Shown here: piece by piece, positions 23,291 to 36,128 of the stretch
Layout of the letters: the number at the start of each line of letters is the position of its first letter
Position numbering within the stretch: position 1 is the stretch's first letter
NCBI GenBank assembly: GCA_030737875.1
Contig: CM060924.1
Location: 152,204,197 to 152,268,196 of the forward strand
DNA: 64,000 bases
DNA from: Allium sativum
Lineage: Eukaryota; Streptophyta; Magnoliopsida; Asparagales; Amaryllidaceae
Direction of reading: 5' to 3'
Notes under the pieces: generated by a model
The model's database searches: none
Told to the model about the DNA's origin: nothing
What the model saw: the letters and a program-made list of their open reading frames with translations, nothing else
Position numbers and translations under genes: made by a program

Positions 23291-24652
23291 AATAAATATA
23301 GTTTAGGCATATGAAAATAATTCAAACACACAAATATTATTCAAAATTTCGGCAGCATAACGGCAGGGTAGTTACACCGGGACCGTCCCTAGTACGGCTC
23401 CTCGCTCTACCTTAAAACCTCGCGGTTTTTGACAATGGGGATCATGCATCTAGTTTGCACGCAGGCGGCATGTATATATTTATTTCATTTCCACAAACTA
23501 ATCCTATGTGGTTTCAACCAAATATTTCACAACCACAAATGGGTATTTTTCAACCTCAATCAACCAATATCAATCACAAACAATCCCAAACAATCATTCA
23601 ATTTTCACAACAATTTCAATCAATAAATATCGTCCATGGTTTGTGGGCGTATATATATATATATATATAGATATATATATTTATAGATAGCAATTCACTT
23701 TCATTTCACACATATATAATATTTTTAAAACAGAAATCTCACCAATAGCTATCCAACTGCACGACACTTCCTTTAGAGAAATCTTCGCCTTTTGTCGCTT
23801 TCGCCCGTATTCTCTACATATGTAAAAATCGAATTTTTACGATGTTATTCAATATATAAAAATCTGATTTCTACTTCGACTTTCGATATATAAAAATATG
23901 ATTTTTCCTTCGACTTTCGATATATAAAAATATGATTTTTCCTTTGACTTTCGATATATAAAAATATGATTTTTCCTTTTTAAAGTTCAAATCCTTTTTC
24001 GAAAAATCAGTTTTAACCTTTCTTTCAAAACAGTTTTAATCTTTTAAAGAAAATCAGTTTAAAATACTTTTTAAAAATCAGTTTAAAATGCTTTTTAAAA
24101 ATCAGTTTAAAATACTTTATAAAAATCAGTTTAAAATACTTTATAAAATCAGTTTTAAAATACTTTATAAAAATCAGTTTTAAAATACTTTATAAAATCA
24201 GTTTTAAAATACTTTATAAATTCAGTTTTTAAATCTAAAACAAAATCAGTTTTTATTATTAAACATAATCAGGTTTTTAAATAACTACGTATTTATAACA
24301 AAATAGAAATTAAAACCTAGAAATAAAAACTCACGTTCGTTAGCAGTGGAGGGGCTCGCTACAGTGTCGACGGGGCGGTCGGAGGCGCTGCGTAGGGGAG
24401 CTCGCTGCCTGGAGGTGGGGTGAGGTCGGCGCTGGTCCTCCGATGGACTGGGGATGCTCGATTCAGTGGAGGATGGGAACGAGGGAGCGTTCGAGGGCTA
24501 GGGGATGATCGATCCTTGGTGGGGTGGCCGGCGCGGGTCCTCCGATGGACTGGGGAGGGTCCGATTGCCTCAGATCGACGGAGGAGGGAGGGTGCGATTA
24601 GTTAGGGATTTTTCTCTTTTTTTTTCTTCTGTTTATTGAAATAAAAGTGAAC

Positions 24653-24668
24653 GGGGGGGGGGGGGGGG
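24653..24668. repeat. Poly-G tract in B left LTR
   Basis: 16 consecutive G; 18 G in the right LTR at 35196-35213. On the element strand it is a C run upstream of the GC-rich leader. Confidence 0.9.
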
Positions 24669-25578
24669 CAGGAAGAAAGATAAAGGGGAGGGAGGGAATT
24701 AAAATTATTTAATTATTTAATTATTTAATTTCGCAAAAAGGTTGACTTTTACATACGACCTCGAAACGAGGCCCACCGCCTGTCGTACATAGCGTTTCAC
24801 CCCCATTCCGAACACAATGGGATATGTATCGCAAGCTGATTTGATCGTTACAATCAGTTTCCTTTTGAATTTTCATTTAAATCACTATATTGAATTTTAA
24901 ACGCACATTTCAAATTACCGGGGTCACATACTAACTAGAAAAATTCCAGAAAAATATTTTCTAGCTTCGTATTGCCGATACGGTCCTAACAAAACTAGTT
25001 TCGTTGAATTCTGAGACCGTTTGAAAAATGGCCAATTTCCAGTCGATTAAAATCAACTAAAACTGGTCAAACGCGTTTTCTTTTGCCACGCTCACATATT
25101 GATTCGAAAAATTATGAAATTTGAAACCTATCAATAACTTGACCCTGCGGATCCAACAAAAGTGGTTTCGTCGAAATCCGAGGTTATTTGCAAAATGTCC
25201 ATTTTTAAGGGCCTGAATTTCATAGCGACTATTCAGAATTTTCAACTGGACATATCCTTTGATTCCCGCTATCAAATTTCGATTGGTCGGATTCGTTAGA
25301 AATATATTATCAATTAGATTCCATTATTTTTGGTTTCACTAAAATCCGGATTGTTTTGCACCCGGTATATTCAATTGAAGTTTGAAATCGAATTTATCGA
25401 ACTACCGCGCCATTTTCAATTCTATATATAATTATAATTAATTATATTGGTTTTCAAATGTCGATTTCAACTCAGTTTTCATCGCCATTATTTAAAATAT
25501 TTATTTTAAATATTTAAAATCCATTATTTTAGCCAATTTAAAAATTTTAAATTGGTTCAGATTTTCTGGGTCGTTACA

Positions 25579-25591
25579 ATCTCCCCCACTT
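25579..25591 (-). other. Polypurine tract of element B
   Basis: Minus strand AAGTGGGGGAGAT next to the 3' LTR start. A hairpin CTTTTC-GGGGAC-GAAAAG (25596-25613) lies just upstream. Confidence 0.88.
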
Positions 25592-25830
25592 AAAACTTTT
25601 CGTCCCCGAAAAGGAATAAAGTCGAAAGTGGTTTGATAAATCTACAATCACACAACACAACAACCAATCCAATTGTTTTTAACCTTCAAAATATACTAAT
25701 CAAATCCTATATTCCTTCAAAAATTATTCAGAGTATATAATTAAAAGTGTATATCTACGAAAAGAAAATAACAATAGAGTAGAGAATTGAATGGTAATGC
25801 AAAGTAGGGTAAATGTACCTTGCACCGGAG

Positions 25831-27249
25831 TCAATCAGAGATATCTACTCGGCACCTAGGATAAGCTTTCTGAATGCTCTCCTCAGTTTCCCAAGTACAA
25901 TCTCGCGGATCTCCACTCCATTGCACTTTGACTAAGTGAACCTTCTTGTTCCTCAGCTCTTTGGTTTCTTTGCCGATGATCTTCAGCGGCTCTCGCCTCA
26001 CAGCTAATTCTGGAGTAATCTCGATATCCTGTTGAGCTGCTTCTTCCACGATCAAGTCTGGATCATGAACGTGCTTTCGAAGTTGTGATATATGAAATAC
26101 ATCATGCACTCCAGGCAACCAGTCAGGCAGTTTGACCCTATAAGCGAGAGTTCCAATCCGTTCCAGAATAGGAAACGGACCAATAAATTTGGGCGCTAAC
26201 TTTCCAGTTTTACCGAACCGGATAACACCTCTCATCGGCGATACTTTCAAATATACATAGTTGCCAACTTCGAAGGATATATCTCTTCTTCTTTTATCGG
26301 CATAGCTCTTTTGTCGGCTTTGAGCGGCGAGTAATCGCTTCTTAATAAAATCGACTTTGTCGGCCGCTTCTCGAATCATATCAGGACCCAACACAAGTCT
26401 ATTTCTAGGCTCGACCCAACAAGCAGGAGATCGACACGGTCTACCATATAATGCTTCGAATGGCGACATTGTCAGACTCGCCTGGTAGCTGTTGTTATAA
26501 GAGAATTCAGCCAAATGCAGATTGTCTTCCCATGATCCACCGAAATCTATAACACAAGCCCGCAATAGATCTTCTAAAATGCGATTCACCCTCTCAGTCT
26601 GACCGTCTGTCTGAGGATGATAAGCGGTGCTCAAGTTTAACTTCGTTCCCAGCTCGACTTGAAATGCTTCCCAGAATTTGCTAGTGAAGATTGTATCTCT
26701 ATCACTGACTATGCTGAGCGGCACTCCATGTAGTCTAACTATTTCCCTGAAGTATAACTGCGCCAGACTCTGAGCAGTTCTGTTTGATCTGACAGGTATG
26801 AAATGGGCGGTCTTCGTGAAACGATCTACGATCACCCAAATACTGTCATTTCCTTTTCTGGTTCTGGGCAAACCATCGATGAAATCCATAGAAATATGTT
26901 CCCACTTCCAACCAGGAACTTCTAGTGGTTGTAATAATCCAGCCAATTTCTGTTGGTCGCTTTTAACTAGCTGGCAAGTAGGGCATCGGCTGACATATAA
27001 AGAAATGTCCCTTTTCATCGACTTCCACCAGAAAGTGCGTTTAATGTCATTATACATTTTGCTTACTCCCGGATGGATACTGAGTTTTGACTTGTGGCAT
27101 TCATCCAATACTTCCTTTCGAAGTTCAGGAATGTTAGGAACGCATATTCGACCTTTGAGCCTTAGAATCCCCTCATTATCAACTTGAAAACTCGAGGGTT
27201 CGCCTTGTTGAATTATCCCTCTGATCTTCTGAATGAAGTGATCATCCTC
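25831..27249 (-). pseudogene. pol: Element B integrase and chromodomain, downstream of an in-frame TAG
   Basis: Same frame as the gag-pol ORF upstream, separated only by TAG (27250-27252). From the first Met at 27108 it is 425 residues. The HHCC zinc domain uses H5, H12, C42 and C45. The catalytic triad D75, D136, E172 has the DD35E spacing and is intact, unlike A. A GPY/F-like region follows (about 280-350), then a chromodomain (about 365-420, LKIIGKETKELRNKKVHLVKV). It would insert the cDNA into chromatin, the chromodomain tethering it to heterochromatin marks. Without the TAG it would be a normal continuation of pol. Confidence 0.92.
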
Positions 27250-30072
27250 CTAAAGAGCGGATATCTTATCTAGCAATGAAGTCGTGATAATAAAACTGGC
27301 GATCATTACATTCTTTCTGCTTAACGCATCGGCCACGACATTGGCTTTTCCTGGAGTATATATAATTTCGAAGTCATATGCTGCAAGAAACTCCAGCCAA
27401 CGTTGCTGTCTCAGATTTAAGTCCTTCTGAGTGAACAGATACTTTAACGACTGGTGATCTGTAAACAGTTCAAATCTCTCGCCCAGAAGATAGTGTCTCC
27501 AGATTTTCAAAGAGAATATGATAGCCAATAACTCAAGATCATGAGTTACATAGTTTTTCTCGTGCGGTTTCAGTTGACGGCTAGCATAAGCAATCACTTG
27601 GCCTCTTTGCATTAATACTGCTCCAAGGCCTTCTCTAGACGCATCAGTGCAGACTTTCAAATCCTGGTTGCCATCGATGATGGTTAACACTGGAGCTGTG
27701 GTTAATCTCAACTTTAGCTCTTCGAAAGCCTCCTCACTCTCTTGAGTCCATTTGAACTTAGAATGCTTCTTTGTAAGCTTCGTTAAGTGGCTAGATATCT
27801 TCGAAAAGTCTTTAACGAACTTCCGGTAATAGCTAGCCAATCCAAGAAAACTGCGGACTTCAGTGGGAGTACTGGGCTGTTTCCAATTCTGAATAGTTGT
27901 GATTTTGCTTGGATCCACAGCGATTCCATTTTTCGATACGACATGGCCCAGAAATTTCACTTCATCTTGCCAGAATATACATTTGGAAAACTTGGCTTTT
28001 AATACATTCCTTCTCAGGATTTCTAACACTTGTTCCAAATGTTTTTCATGCTCGGCCTTTGATTTAGAGAAGATTAGAATATCATCAATAAAAACCAGAA
28101 CAAATTTATTCAATACTCCCCTAAATACTCTGTTCATTAGATCGACGAAGTAGGCAGGAGCGTTACATAAGCCGAACGGCATTACTAACCACTCGTAGAA
28201 TAGGTCGGGACCTCTGAACGCTGTCATTGGAACACACTCTTCGGTAATTCGAAGTTGATGGAAGCCTGTAGCTAGGTCCATTCTTGAGAATACTTGTGCT
28301 CCATTTAATCGGTCCAATAGATCATCAATCCGCGACAATGGATATTTGTTCTTTATTGTCTGTTTGTTCAAATCACGATAATCCACACATAGACGTAGAG
28401 TACCGTCAGATTTTGGGACAAATACCACTGCTGCACCCCAATCAGAGAAACTAGGCCTTATCAAACCTTTCCATACTAGCTGTCGTGTTTGATTGTCTAA
28501 TTCTTCCTTCTCTTTCAAGGACATTCTTCGAATAGCGTGAACTACCGGCCTTGCATTGGGAATTAAAGCAATCTTGAAATCTATTTCTCTCTGCGGAGGT
28601 AAGCGAACAACTTCCTCGAACACATCCGCATAGTTTTTGACGACAGGAATGTCTTTGATGAGGTCAGGAATATTCTCTGTAACTTCAGGAACATTTTCAA
28701 TTGGGGCTGGAGAAACATTCAAAGCTGCCCAGAAGTCTTTTCTATTTGCATTCTGACCTTCACAGGGAATGGTTATATAATCACCTGATTTAATCTTCGC
28801 CTTTACGACTCTGTCGGCGCATTTAACTTCAGCTTCATATTTGGTCAACCAGTCTAACCCCAAGATAAGATCAAACTCTTTAAAATTCATGACGGCTGCG
28901 ATGGTAGGAAACCGATAACGAGAAAAGGAAACCGGCACTCCACAAATCCAACTTAGATCAATGGAACCCCCAACCGGATTCTGGACAGTCATTAGTTCTT
29001 TGAGCTTCTTCAAATTCAAATCCAGTTTCTTAGCTGCATCTTTCGAAATGAAGCTTTGTGACGCGCCTGTGTCAAACAGTACTTTGACTGGAATGTTTTT
29101 GACAGTAAGCGTGCCTTCTAAAACATCGGGCCTTTCTTGACTAGCTGAGGGCCCAGAAGTTTCTGCTATTTCATTTACCTGAACTGTTTTGGTCTTTTTT
29201 AAGAGCCAGCAATCTTTTGCGAGATGACCAGTCTGCCTGCATTTACTGCAACCTCTTTTCTCTTGGAAATTCTTCTCTGATTTAGATCCACTCTTGATTC
29301 GTTTCTTTAGAGATCGGCAACTTATCGAGAGATGTCCTTGCTTATTGCAGTTAGAGCATACAGTTGCCGTTACTGGTTTCTTCTCAGCTTTGGCCCTTTT
29401 CCTCTTGGCACTGGGCTTCTTACCGATCTCCGACCTTGTACTGGTTTCAGGAATATCAGTTTCTGACTCTGTTTTGTCACTAGAACTGACTTCTTCTTCG
29501 TCGCGTAACATTCCTTTCTTATGAAGATCTTCATACTGATAAGCCATATAAATCATTTCTGGAAAAGGAAGCTTCACATGCCCCAATACCTTATTCTGAT
29601 ATTTCCTTTGAAGCCCGTGAATAAATCTCAGATTTTTCCTCTTCGGATTTTGAATTAGATGAGGAGCAAAGTGAGCAAGTTCGTTGAATTTCTTATGATA
29701 TTCCGGAATGGTCATGTCACCTTGTATTAGATAAGAAAATTCTTCACACAATCTCTCGGTTGCTTCGGGAGGAGTAAATCTTCTTAGGAAAATCACTTTG
29801 AATCTGTCCCAGGTGATATCACCTTCTGGATTATCTTTGATGATTGATTCCCACCAGATTAAAGCTTCTTCTTTGAGCGCCCAAGATGCTACTAACCGTT
29901 TCTGGTCATCCCTCAGCTGGATATGCTCAAAGATTCTCTCTACAGAACTCAACCAAGCTTGAGTTTGAATAATAGATTCATTGCCCGAGAATTGCGCTCC
30001 GTTCAGATTTCGATATTTCTTTAATAGAGCCTCTAGATCGGGTTCTGTATTCCTTCTGTTTCTGGCACTCAT
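27250..30072 (-). CDS. gag-pol: Element B gag-protease-RT-RNase H polyprotein (stops before integrase)
   Basis: About 940 residues from ATG at 30072, the first good start after the PBS. Gag capsid is about residues 30-190. CCHC knuckles are at about 239-252 ([14 protein letters not shown]) and 275-288 ([14 protein letters not shown]). Protease active site is FDTGAS at about 333-338. RT has D599 and FIDD about 661-664. RNase H has D811, E848, D873 and D916. Gag and pol are in one frame with no shift, usual for many chromoviruses. It ends at TAG just after RNase H (ADALSRK..., then about 20 more residues); the integrase continues in frame. All catalytic residues seen are intact, so particle formation and reverse transcription might still work. 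Confidence 0.93.
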   Translation of the reverse strand: MSARNRRNTEPDLEALLKKYRNLNGAQFSGNESIIQTQAWLSSVERIFEHIQLRDDQKRLVASWALKEEALIWWESIIKDNPEGDITWDRFKVIFLRRFTPPEATERLCEEFSYLIQGDMTIPEYHKKFNELAHFAPHLIQNPKRKNLRFIHGLQRKYQNKVLGHVKLPFPEMIYMAYQYEDLHKKGMLRDEEEVSSSDKTESETDIPETSTRSEIGKKPSAKRKRAKAEKKPVTATVCSNCNKQGHLSISCRSLKKRIKSGSKSEKNFQEKRGCSKCRQTGHLAKDCWLLKKTKTVQVNEIAETSGPSASQERPDVLEGTLTVKNIPVKVLFDTGASQSFISKDAAKKLDLNLKKLKELMTVQNPVGGSIDLSWICGVPVSFSRYRFPTIAAVMNFKEFDLILGLDWLTKYEAEVKCADRVVKAKIKSGDYITIPCEGQNANRKDFWAALNVSPAPIENVPEVTENIPDLIKDIPVVKNYADVFEEVVRLPPQREIDFKIALIPNARPVVHAIRRMSLKEKEELDNQTRQLVWKGLIRPSFSDWGAAVVFVPKSDGTLRLCVDYRDLNKQTIKNKYPLSRIDDLLDRLNGAQVFSRMDLATGFHQLRITEECVPMTAFRGPDLFYEWLVMPFGLCNAPAYFVDLMNRVFRGVLNKFVLVFIDDILIFSKSKAEHEKHLEQVLEILRRNVLKAKFSKCIFWQDEVKFLGHVVSKNGIAVDPSKITTIQNWKQPSTPTEVRSFLGLASYYRKFVKDFSKISSHLTKLTKKHSKFKWTQESEEAFEELKLRLTTAPVLTIIDGNQDLKVCTDASREGLGAVLMQRGQVIAYASRQLKPHEKNYVTHDLELLAIIFSLKIWRHYLLGERFELFTDHQSLKYLFTQKDLNLRQQRWLEFLAAYDFEIIYTPGKANVVADALSRKNVMIASFIITTSLLDKISAL

Positions 30073-30307
30073 TTTTCTAGTACTTCTGCAATTAGCAGAT
30101 CAAGTGTCAGGTCACAGAAAAGATAGTTTAAAATATAGAAACACATACTTCAATGTAAATGTGTCTATCGAGGTGTAATCATTCTGCTTTACTCATATTG
30201 GATATTGCTGATCCTATCTGTATAGAGTTACCCGTCCTAGAACACTACTGGTTCTATTTCTGACGAGTTCGTTCAAATGTTATATTCCAGAACTAAGCTT
30301 AACCAAA

Positions 30308-30319
30308 GCTCTGATACCA
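30308..30319 (-). other. Primer binding site of element B (tRNA-iMet)
   Basis: Plus-strand GCTCTGATACCA, the complement of TGGTATCAGAGC, three bases from the 5' LTR that starts at 30323. Confidence 0.95.
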
Positions 30320-33290
30320 CGATGAGACGACCCGATTTCCCGTTCTCACGGAAACAAGGTTATCTTTTGGAATATAACACAGAAACATAAAATAGCAGAA
30401 CATAATTAAATAAATACACCAGAATGAACAACAAAATATACTGGATAAAAGTAATCATCAGAGTTACACAGTATACAGGATCTTACTTAGTACAAATACA
30501 GTTCAGCTATACATAAATGTCTACAGCAGAAATAAACAAAATATGTACAATAGGAGCTGAACAGCATAAAAAGAAATAAATGATAGAATCCATCTTCAGC
30601 TCCAGCTATCCAGACAGAACCAGCTAAACCTAAATACAAGGCTGCCCGTGTAGAAAAAGGGGCACCCGAGTTTGAGAGTGAAACAAACTACGAGTCAGTC
30701 TTGGGACTGGTATGAGAAATCTACTCAACACATATATAATTTGGCTAATCACAGGACCACGCCACATTCGTGGAACGGGTTTACTCCATTGGATTGCCGG
30801 TGCTTTAAAACAAATCTTTCTTTTAAACATCGCTGTGCTTTTTATAAAAATGAAGCCGTTATAAGACTCAGTTCCCATCACACAATGCAACGCAAACCGG
30901 AGGATAGAGTTTTTACCTTATAACGGCCAAGATATGCTTGATACGAATAAAACAAAGGCATTTGATATTATTGCTAGTGTTTATATGTTTTGAAAACGAT
31001 TTCAAATCATAACTATCAATCATAGACGGCATGGGTACCATATATCATGTCGCCATATATATATATACAATCAAAACCGCACGATGTCGTATTTGGAAAT
31101 TGGATTTCCGTCATGAACCAAGGCAAAAGATAGTCCTTACCGAATTCGTGACTCTCTAGCCCGAGCCACAGGATCAGAACGCATCAACCCTTTAGATCGT
31201 CAGGGCCGGTTCACCGATGTGGATTATTATGCCTGAACAATACGTTTCCCCGCCCTTTGGGGCGTAAACGAGCCAACGAATGACTCCATCGGACCCGGAT
31301 CGTCCGATCAAACCGAGGCGCCTCGCAACAGCAACAACCACATAGGTGAAAAGTATATAAATGTCAGGGCTGGTAGGTCACTGACACCACCCTAGCTAGA
31401 AAGAAACGCATGCCCTCCCTGAGGTCCTTCTCCCGTTTTAGGTTCATACCGGGGTGTGAGGCTCGCGAATTCACGCTATACACAAAGCTACGCCACACAG
31501 GCGGTGCTTTGATCATCACCACAAGACTTTGCTTTTCAACAGAAGCCCTGATCACTGCATCTTAGCATGCCACACAGGCAATTCACGCCATGCGATTGAT
31601 GTCCATCGATATACAACCTCTGAGCTCGTACGTCTCAGAGAAGGGCGTTAAGCAAAAGAATAAATTCTCCGCCGCCAAACAGATGTATATTTAACAGAAA
31701 TCAATCAACACAGAATAAACTCCAATGTCAGACACACAGTCCATTTACAAGTCCGTTCTGGGTCTGAACGATACCGGAGGCACTAAATACCTCGCAAACC
31801 CATCGATCACCACGTACGTCTAGACGATCACCACTCATTATCCATATTTCGGGATGCCTCCCAATCAGGACCTCGGTTACCATCCAAACGAGGTGAAGAT
31901 CTCCGGTCTTCGACCATCGTCTTCATCTTCGAATTTCAATCGTCGGTCGATTATTTGAAATGAGAATTAACTCGGCCTTTCCAAATAATTCACGTATATT
32001 TAGAATTTCAATTCAATTTATTTCAATGGTTAAATTATTCGACAACACCAATTTTGTTCTTTAATGTAATTTTCACACCAAACACATTCAACCATCAAAT
32101 ATCACATAAATCAAACAAATTCAGTTTATTTCCATTCCATATCGCTTATGATATTTTATAACTATTTATCGCTATTTTTATTTATTTTAAAATAGCCATT
32201 TTATTCAAAACGACGCTTCGGGCCATACAGCGGCCGTGGCGCTGTTTTTCTTCAGATTTGATTTACACATATCTGAAAATCTAACCGTTGGATCTTCACA
32301 AAATCTACATCATTAGAAAGGTCTTTTCAAAACGAATCCAACGGTTCCAGTTTCGGGAAATTCCGACGGTCGGATCTCCCGGTACAATCGTTTGAAATTT
32401 CGATTTCAAAATACGAACTGCAGCGTCGTTATTCGATTAAATATAATTCTATTTATATTTATATATAAATAAAATCGATTCTGGCACTGCTTTTCTTCAA
32501 ATTTGAATTAAACATTCCAGACAATCCAACCGTTGGATTTTTACAAGGTTGGTGCCGTTGGAAAGATTATTCCAAGGCGAACCCGACGGTTGAGGTTTCG
32601 GGAAAATCCAATGGTCGGATTTCCCGCACTAGTCGTTTGAAATTTCGGTTTCAAAATACGAACTGCACGGCTTCGTTTCGTTTTAATTTTATTTATATTT
32701 ATATATTTATATAAATATAGTTCATTCAACAATTTCAATATCGTTTTCACTTCAAATATTTTTCTAACACCTTAAATTTTGGAAAAATTTCGCCATAACC
32801 TCCCCTGCACCGGGAGCATCGGGAAATTGCAAATAGCGTTCCCGGTCCTTCTAATCTCAAAAAGAAAAAGAAAAAGCCAAGCGGCTAGCCAACAGGCTCA
32901 AAATCATCACCCAAACAAATCAGTAAATGTGTACCTATTTGTCGGGCACAAAATTTTATTCCTCTTCTCTAGCCCCTTTGCTATAACCTGTTCAATGAAT
33001 ATTGCATGTACATATATATATATAGTTCTTATCATTTATCAATTTCTATTCGACTTCATATTTGATTACTATTTGGTTCAAAAACTCCATTCATTCTAAT
33101 GTTACATAAATAGGTGCAAATCATTTCATTAGCTAGTTAATGAATATTTCAACTCATATATGTTTATTTTGAACAAGCGGCTATTTTTAACACTTCACAT
33201 TTCAACGATTTATGCATACAATAAAAATACGATTTTTATTGTAAAACGATTTATTTCAAAACACTATTTTTCTATATAGTTCATATAGTC

Positions 33291-33790
33291 GATAAAAGGT
33301 GATTTTTATTATCAAACAATTTATTTCAAAATATGAATACCATTCAACACATGAATTTCTAAACAACGAATGAATATCAATTCAACACATGAATGTTTTC
33401 TATAGTTTTTATATATAGATAAAAATGTGATTTTTATTATCGAACAATTTATTTCAAAATATGAATACCATTCAACACATGAATTTCTAAACAACGAATG
33501 AATATCAATTCAACACATGAATGTTTTCTATAGTTTCTATATATAGATAAAAATGTGATTTTTATTATCCAACAATTTATTTCAAAATATGAATACCATT
33601 CAACACATGAATTTCTAAACAACGAATGAATATCAATTCAACACATGAATGTTTTCTATAGTTTCTATATATAGATAAAAATGTGATTTTTATTATCGAA
33701 CCATTTATTTCAAAATATGAATACCATTCAACACATGAATTTCTAAACAACGAATGAATATCAATTCAACACATGAATGTTTTCTATACA
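33291..33790 (-). repeat. 127-bp tandem repeat, four units (B 5' LTR)
   Basis: Counterpart of 22789-23290 with only a few substitutions; the unit number is equal in both LTRs. Confidence 0.9.
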
Positions 33791-34158
33791 ATGAATAAAT
33801 ATAGTTTAGGCATATGAAAATAATTCAAACACACAAATATTATTCAAAATTTCGGCAGCATAACGGCAGGGTAGTTACACCGGGACCGTCCCTAGTACGG
33901 CTCCTCGCTCTACCTTAAAACCTCGCGGTTTTTGACAATGGGGATCATGCATCTAGTTCGCACGCAGGCGGCATGTATATATTTATTTCATTTCCACAAA
34001 CTAATCCTATGTGGTTTCAACCAAATATTTCACAACCACAAATGGGTATTTTTCAACCTCAATCAACCAATATCAATCACAAACAATCCCAAACAATCAT
34101 TCAATTTTCATAACAATTTCAATCAATAAATATCGTCCATGGTTTGTGGACGAGGGGC

Positions 34159-34159
<1 letters not shown>

Positions 34160-34207
<48 letters not shown>

Positions 34208-34222
34208 TATAGATATATATAT
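34160..34222. repeat. (TA)n microsatellite in B right LTR
   Basis: Long TA run; the left LTR counterpart (about 23650-23680) is much shorter, so it changed after insertion or during replication. Confidence 0.9.
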
Positions 34223-36123
34223 TTATAGATAGCAATTCACTTTCATTTCACACATATATAATATTTTTAAAACAGAAATCTCACCAATAGCTATCCAACT
34301 GCACGACACTTCCTTTAGAGAAATCTTCGCCTTTTGTCGCTTTCGCCCGTATTCTCTACATATGAAAAATCGAATTTTTACGATGTTATTCAATATATAA
34401 AAATCTGATTTCTACTTCGACTTTCGATATATAAAAATATGATTTTTCCTTCGACTTTCGATATATAAAAATATGATTTTTCCTTTGACTTTCGATATAT
34501 AAAAATATGATTTTTCCTTTTTAAAGTTCAAATCCTTTTTCGAAAAATCAGTTTTAACCTTTCTTTCAAAACAGTTTTAATCTTTTAAAGAAAATCAGTT
34601 TAAAATACTTTTTAAAAATCAGTTTAAAATGCTTTTTAAAAATCAGTTTAAAATACTTTATAAAAATCAGTTTAAAATACTTTATAAAATCAGTTTTAAA
34701 ATACTTTATAAAAATCAGTTTTAAAATACTTTATAAAATCAGTTTTAAAATACTTTATAAAATCAGTTTTTAAATCTAAAACAAAATCAGTTTTTATTAT
34801 TAAACATAATCAGGTTTTTAAATAACTACGTATTTATAACAAAACATAAATTAAAACCTAGAAATAAAAACTCACGTTCGTTAGCAGTGGAGGGGCTCGC
34901 TACAGTGTCGACGGGGCGGTCGGAGGCGCTGCGTAGGGGAGCTCGCTGCCTGGAGGTGGGGTGAGTTCGGCGCTGGTCCTCCGATGGACTGGGGATGCTC
35001 GATTCAGTGGAGGATGGGAACGAGGGAGCGTTCGAGGGCTAGGGGATGATCGATCCTTGGTGGGGTGGCCGGCGCTGGTCCTCCGATGGACTGGGGAGGG
35101 TCCGATTGCGACAGATCGACGGAGGAGGGAGGGTGCGATTAGTTAGGGATTTTTCTCTTTTTTTTTCTTTTCTGTTTATTGAAATAAAAGTGAACGGGGG
35201 GGGGGGGGGGGGGCAGGAAGAAAGATAAAGGGGAGGGAGGGAATTAAAATTATTTTATTATTTAATTATTTAATTTCGCAAAAAGGTTGACTTTTACATA
35301 CGACCTCGAAACGAGGCCCACCGCCTGTCGTCCATAGCGTTTCACCCCCATTCCGAACACAATGGGATATGTATCGCAAGCTGATTTGATCGTTACAATC
35401 AGTTTCCTTTTGAATTTTCATTTAAATCACTATATTGAATTTTAAACGCACATTTCAAATTACCGGGGTCACATACTAACTAGAAAAATTCCTGAAAAAT
35501 ATTTTCTAGCTTCGTATTGCCGATACGGTCCTAACAAAACTAGTTTCGTCGAATTCTGAGACCGTTTGAAAAATGGCCAATTTCCAGTCGATTAAAATCA
35601 ACTGAAACTGGTCAAACGCGTTTTCTTTTTCCACGCTCACATATTGATTCGAAAAATTATGAAATTTGAAACCTATCAATAACTTGACCTTGCGAATCCA
35701 ACAAAAGTGGTTTCGTCGAAATCCGAGGTCATTTGCAAAATGTCCATTTTTAAGGGCCTGAATTTCATAGCGACTATTCAGAATTTTCAACTGGACATAT
35801 CCTTTGATTCCCTCTATCAAATTTCGATTGGTCGGATTCGTTAGAAAGATATTATCAATTAGATTCCATTATTTTTGGTTTCACTAAAATCCGGATTGTT
35901 TTGCACCCGGTATATTCAATTGAAGTTTGAAATCAAATTTATCGAACTACCGCGCCATTTTCAATTCTATATATAATTATAATTAATTATATTGGTTTTC
36001 AAATGTCGATTTCAACTCAGTTTTCATCGCCATTATTTAAAATATTTATTTTAAATATTTAAAATCCATTATTTTAGCCAATTTAAAAATTTTAAATTGG
36101 TTCAGATTTTCTGGGTCGTTACA

Positions 36124-36128
36124 TACTT
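36124..36128. repeat. Target-site duplication of element B, right copy (TACTT)
   Basis: Directly follows the right LTR and matches 19819-19823. Confidence 0.92.

Larger units (their letters stand above)
19824..25578 (-). repeat. 3' LTR of element B (left, 5755 bp)
   Basis: Plus-strand ends TGAGACGACCC and GGGTCGTTACA. It holds a 245-bp duplication (21737-22226), the 127-bp x4 array (22789-23290), about 39-bp TATATAAAAATATGATTTTT repeats (23840-23985), about 24-bp AAAATCAGTTT repeats (24050-24230), a GC-rich stretch (24340-24620) and a 16-G run. Minus-strand candidate donors are at 23742 and 24334, acceptor at 20131. Confidence 0.95.
19824..36123 (-). mobile_element. Element B: complete chromovirus with giant LTRs, minus strand
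   Basis: 16.3 kb bounded by TACTT duplications. The LTRs are 5755 and 5801 bp, the internal region 4744 bp, so LTRs make up about 71% of the element. PBS, PPT, gag-pol and chromodomain all read on the minus strand. By eye, roughly 50 substitutions separate the LTRs (about 0.9%), plus length changes in TA and G runs, so it is young. Coding is whole except for one TAG between RNase H and integrase. Terminal inverted repeats are imperfect: TGTAACGACCC and GGGTCGTCTCA on the minus strand. Confidence 0.95.
30323..36123 (-). repeat. 5' LTR of element B (right, 5801 bp)
   Basis: Same content as the left LTR; longer mainly in the (TA)n run (34160-34205) and G run. Internal repeats: 127-bp x4 at 33291-33790, 245-bp duplication near 32238-32727. 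Candidate donor on the minus strand at 34284 and acceptor at 30631 (TTTAG|GTTT). Confidence 0.95.
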
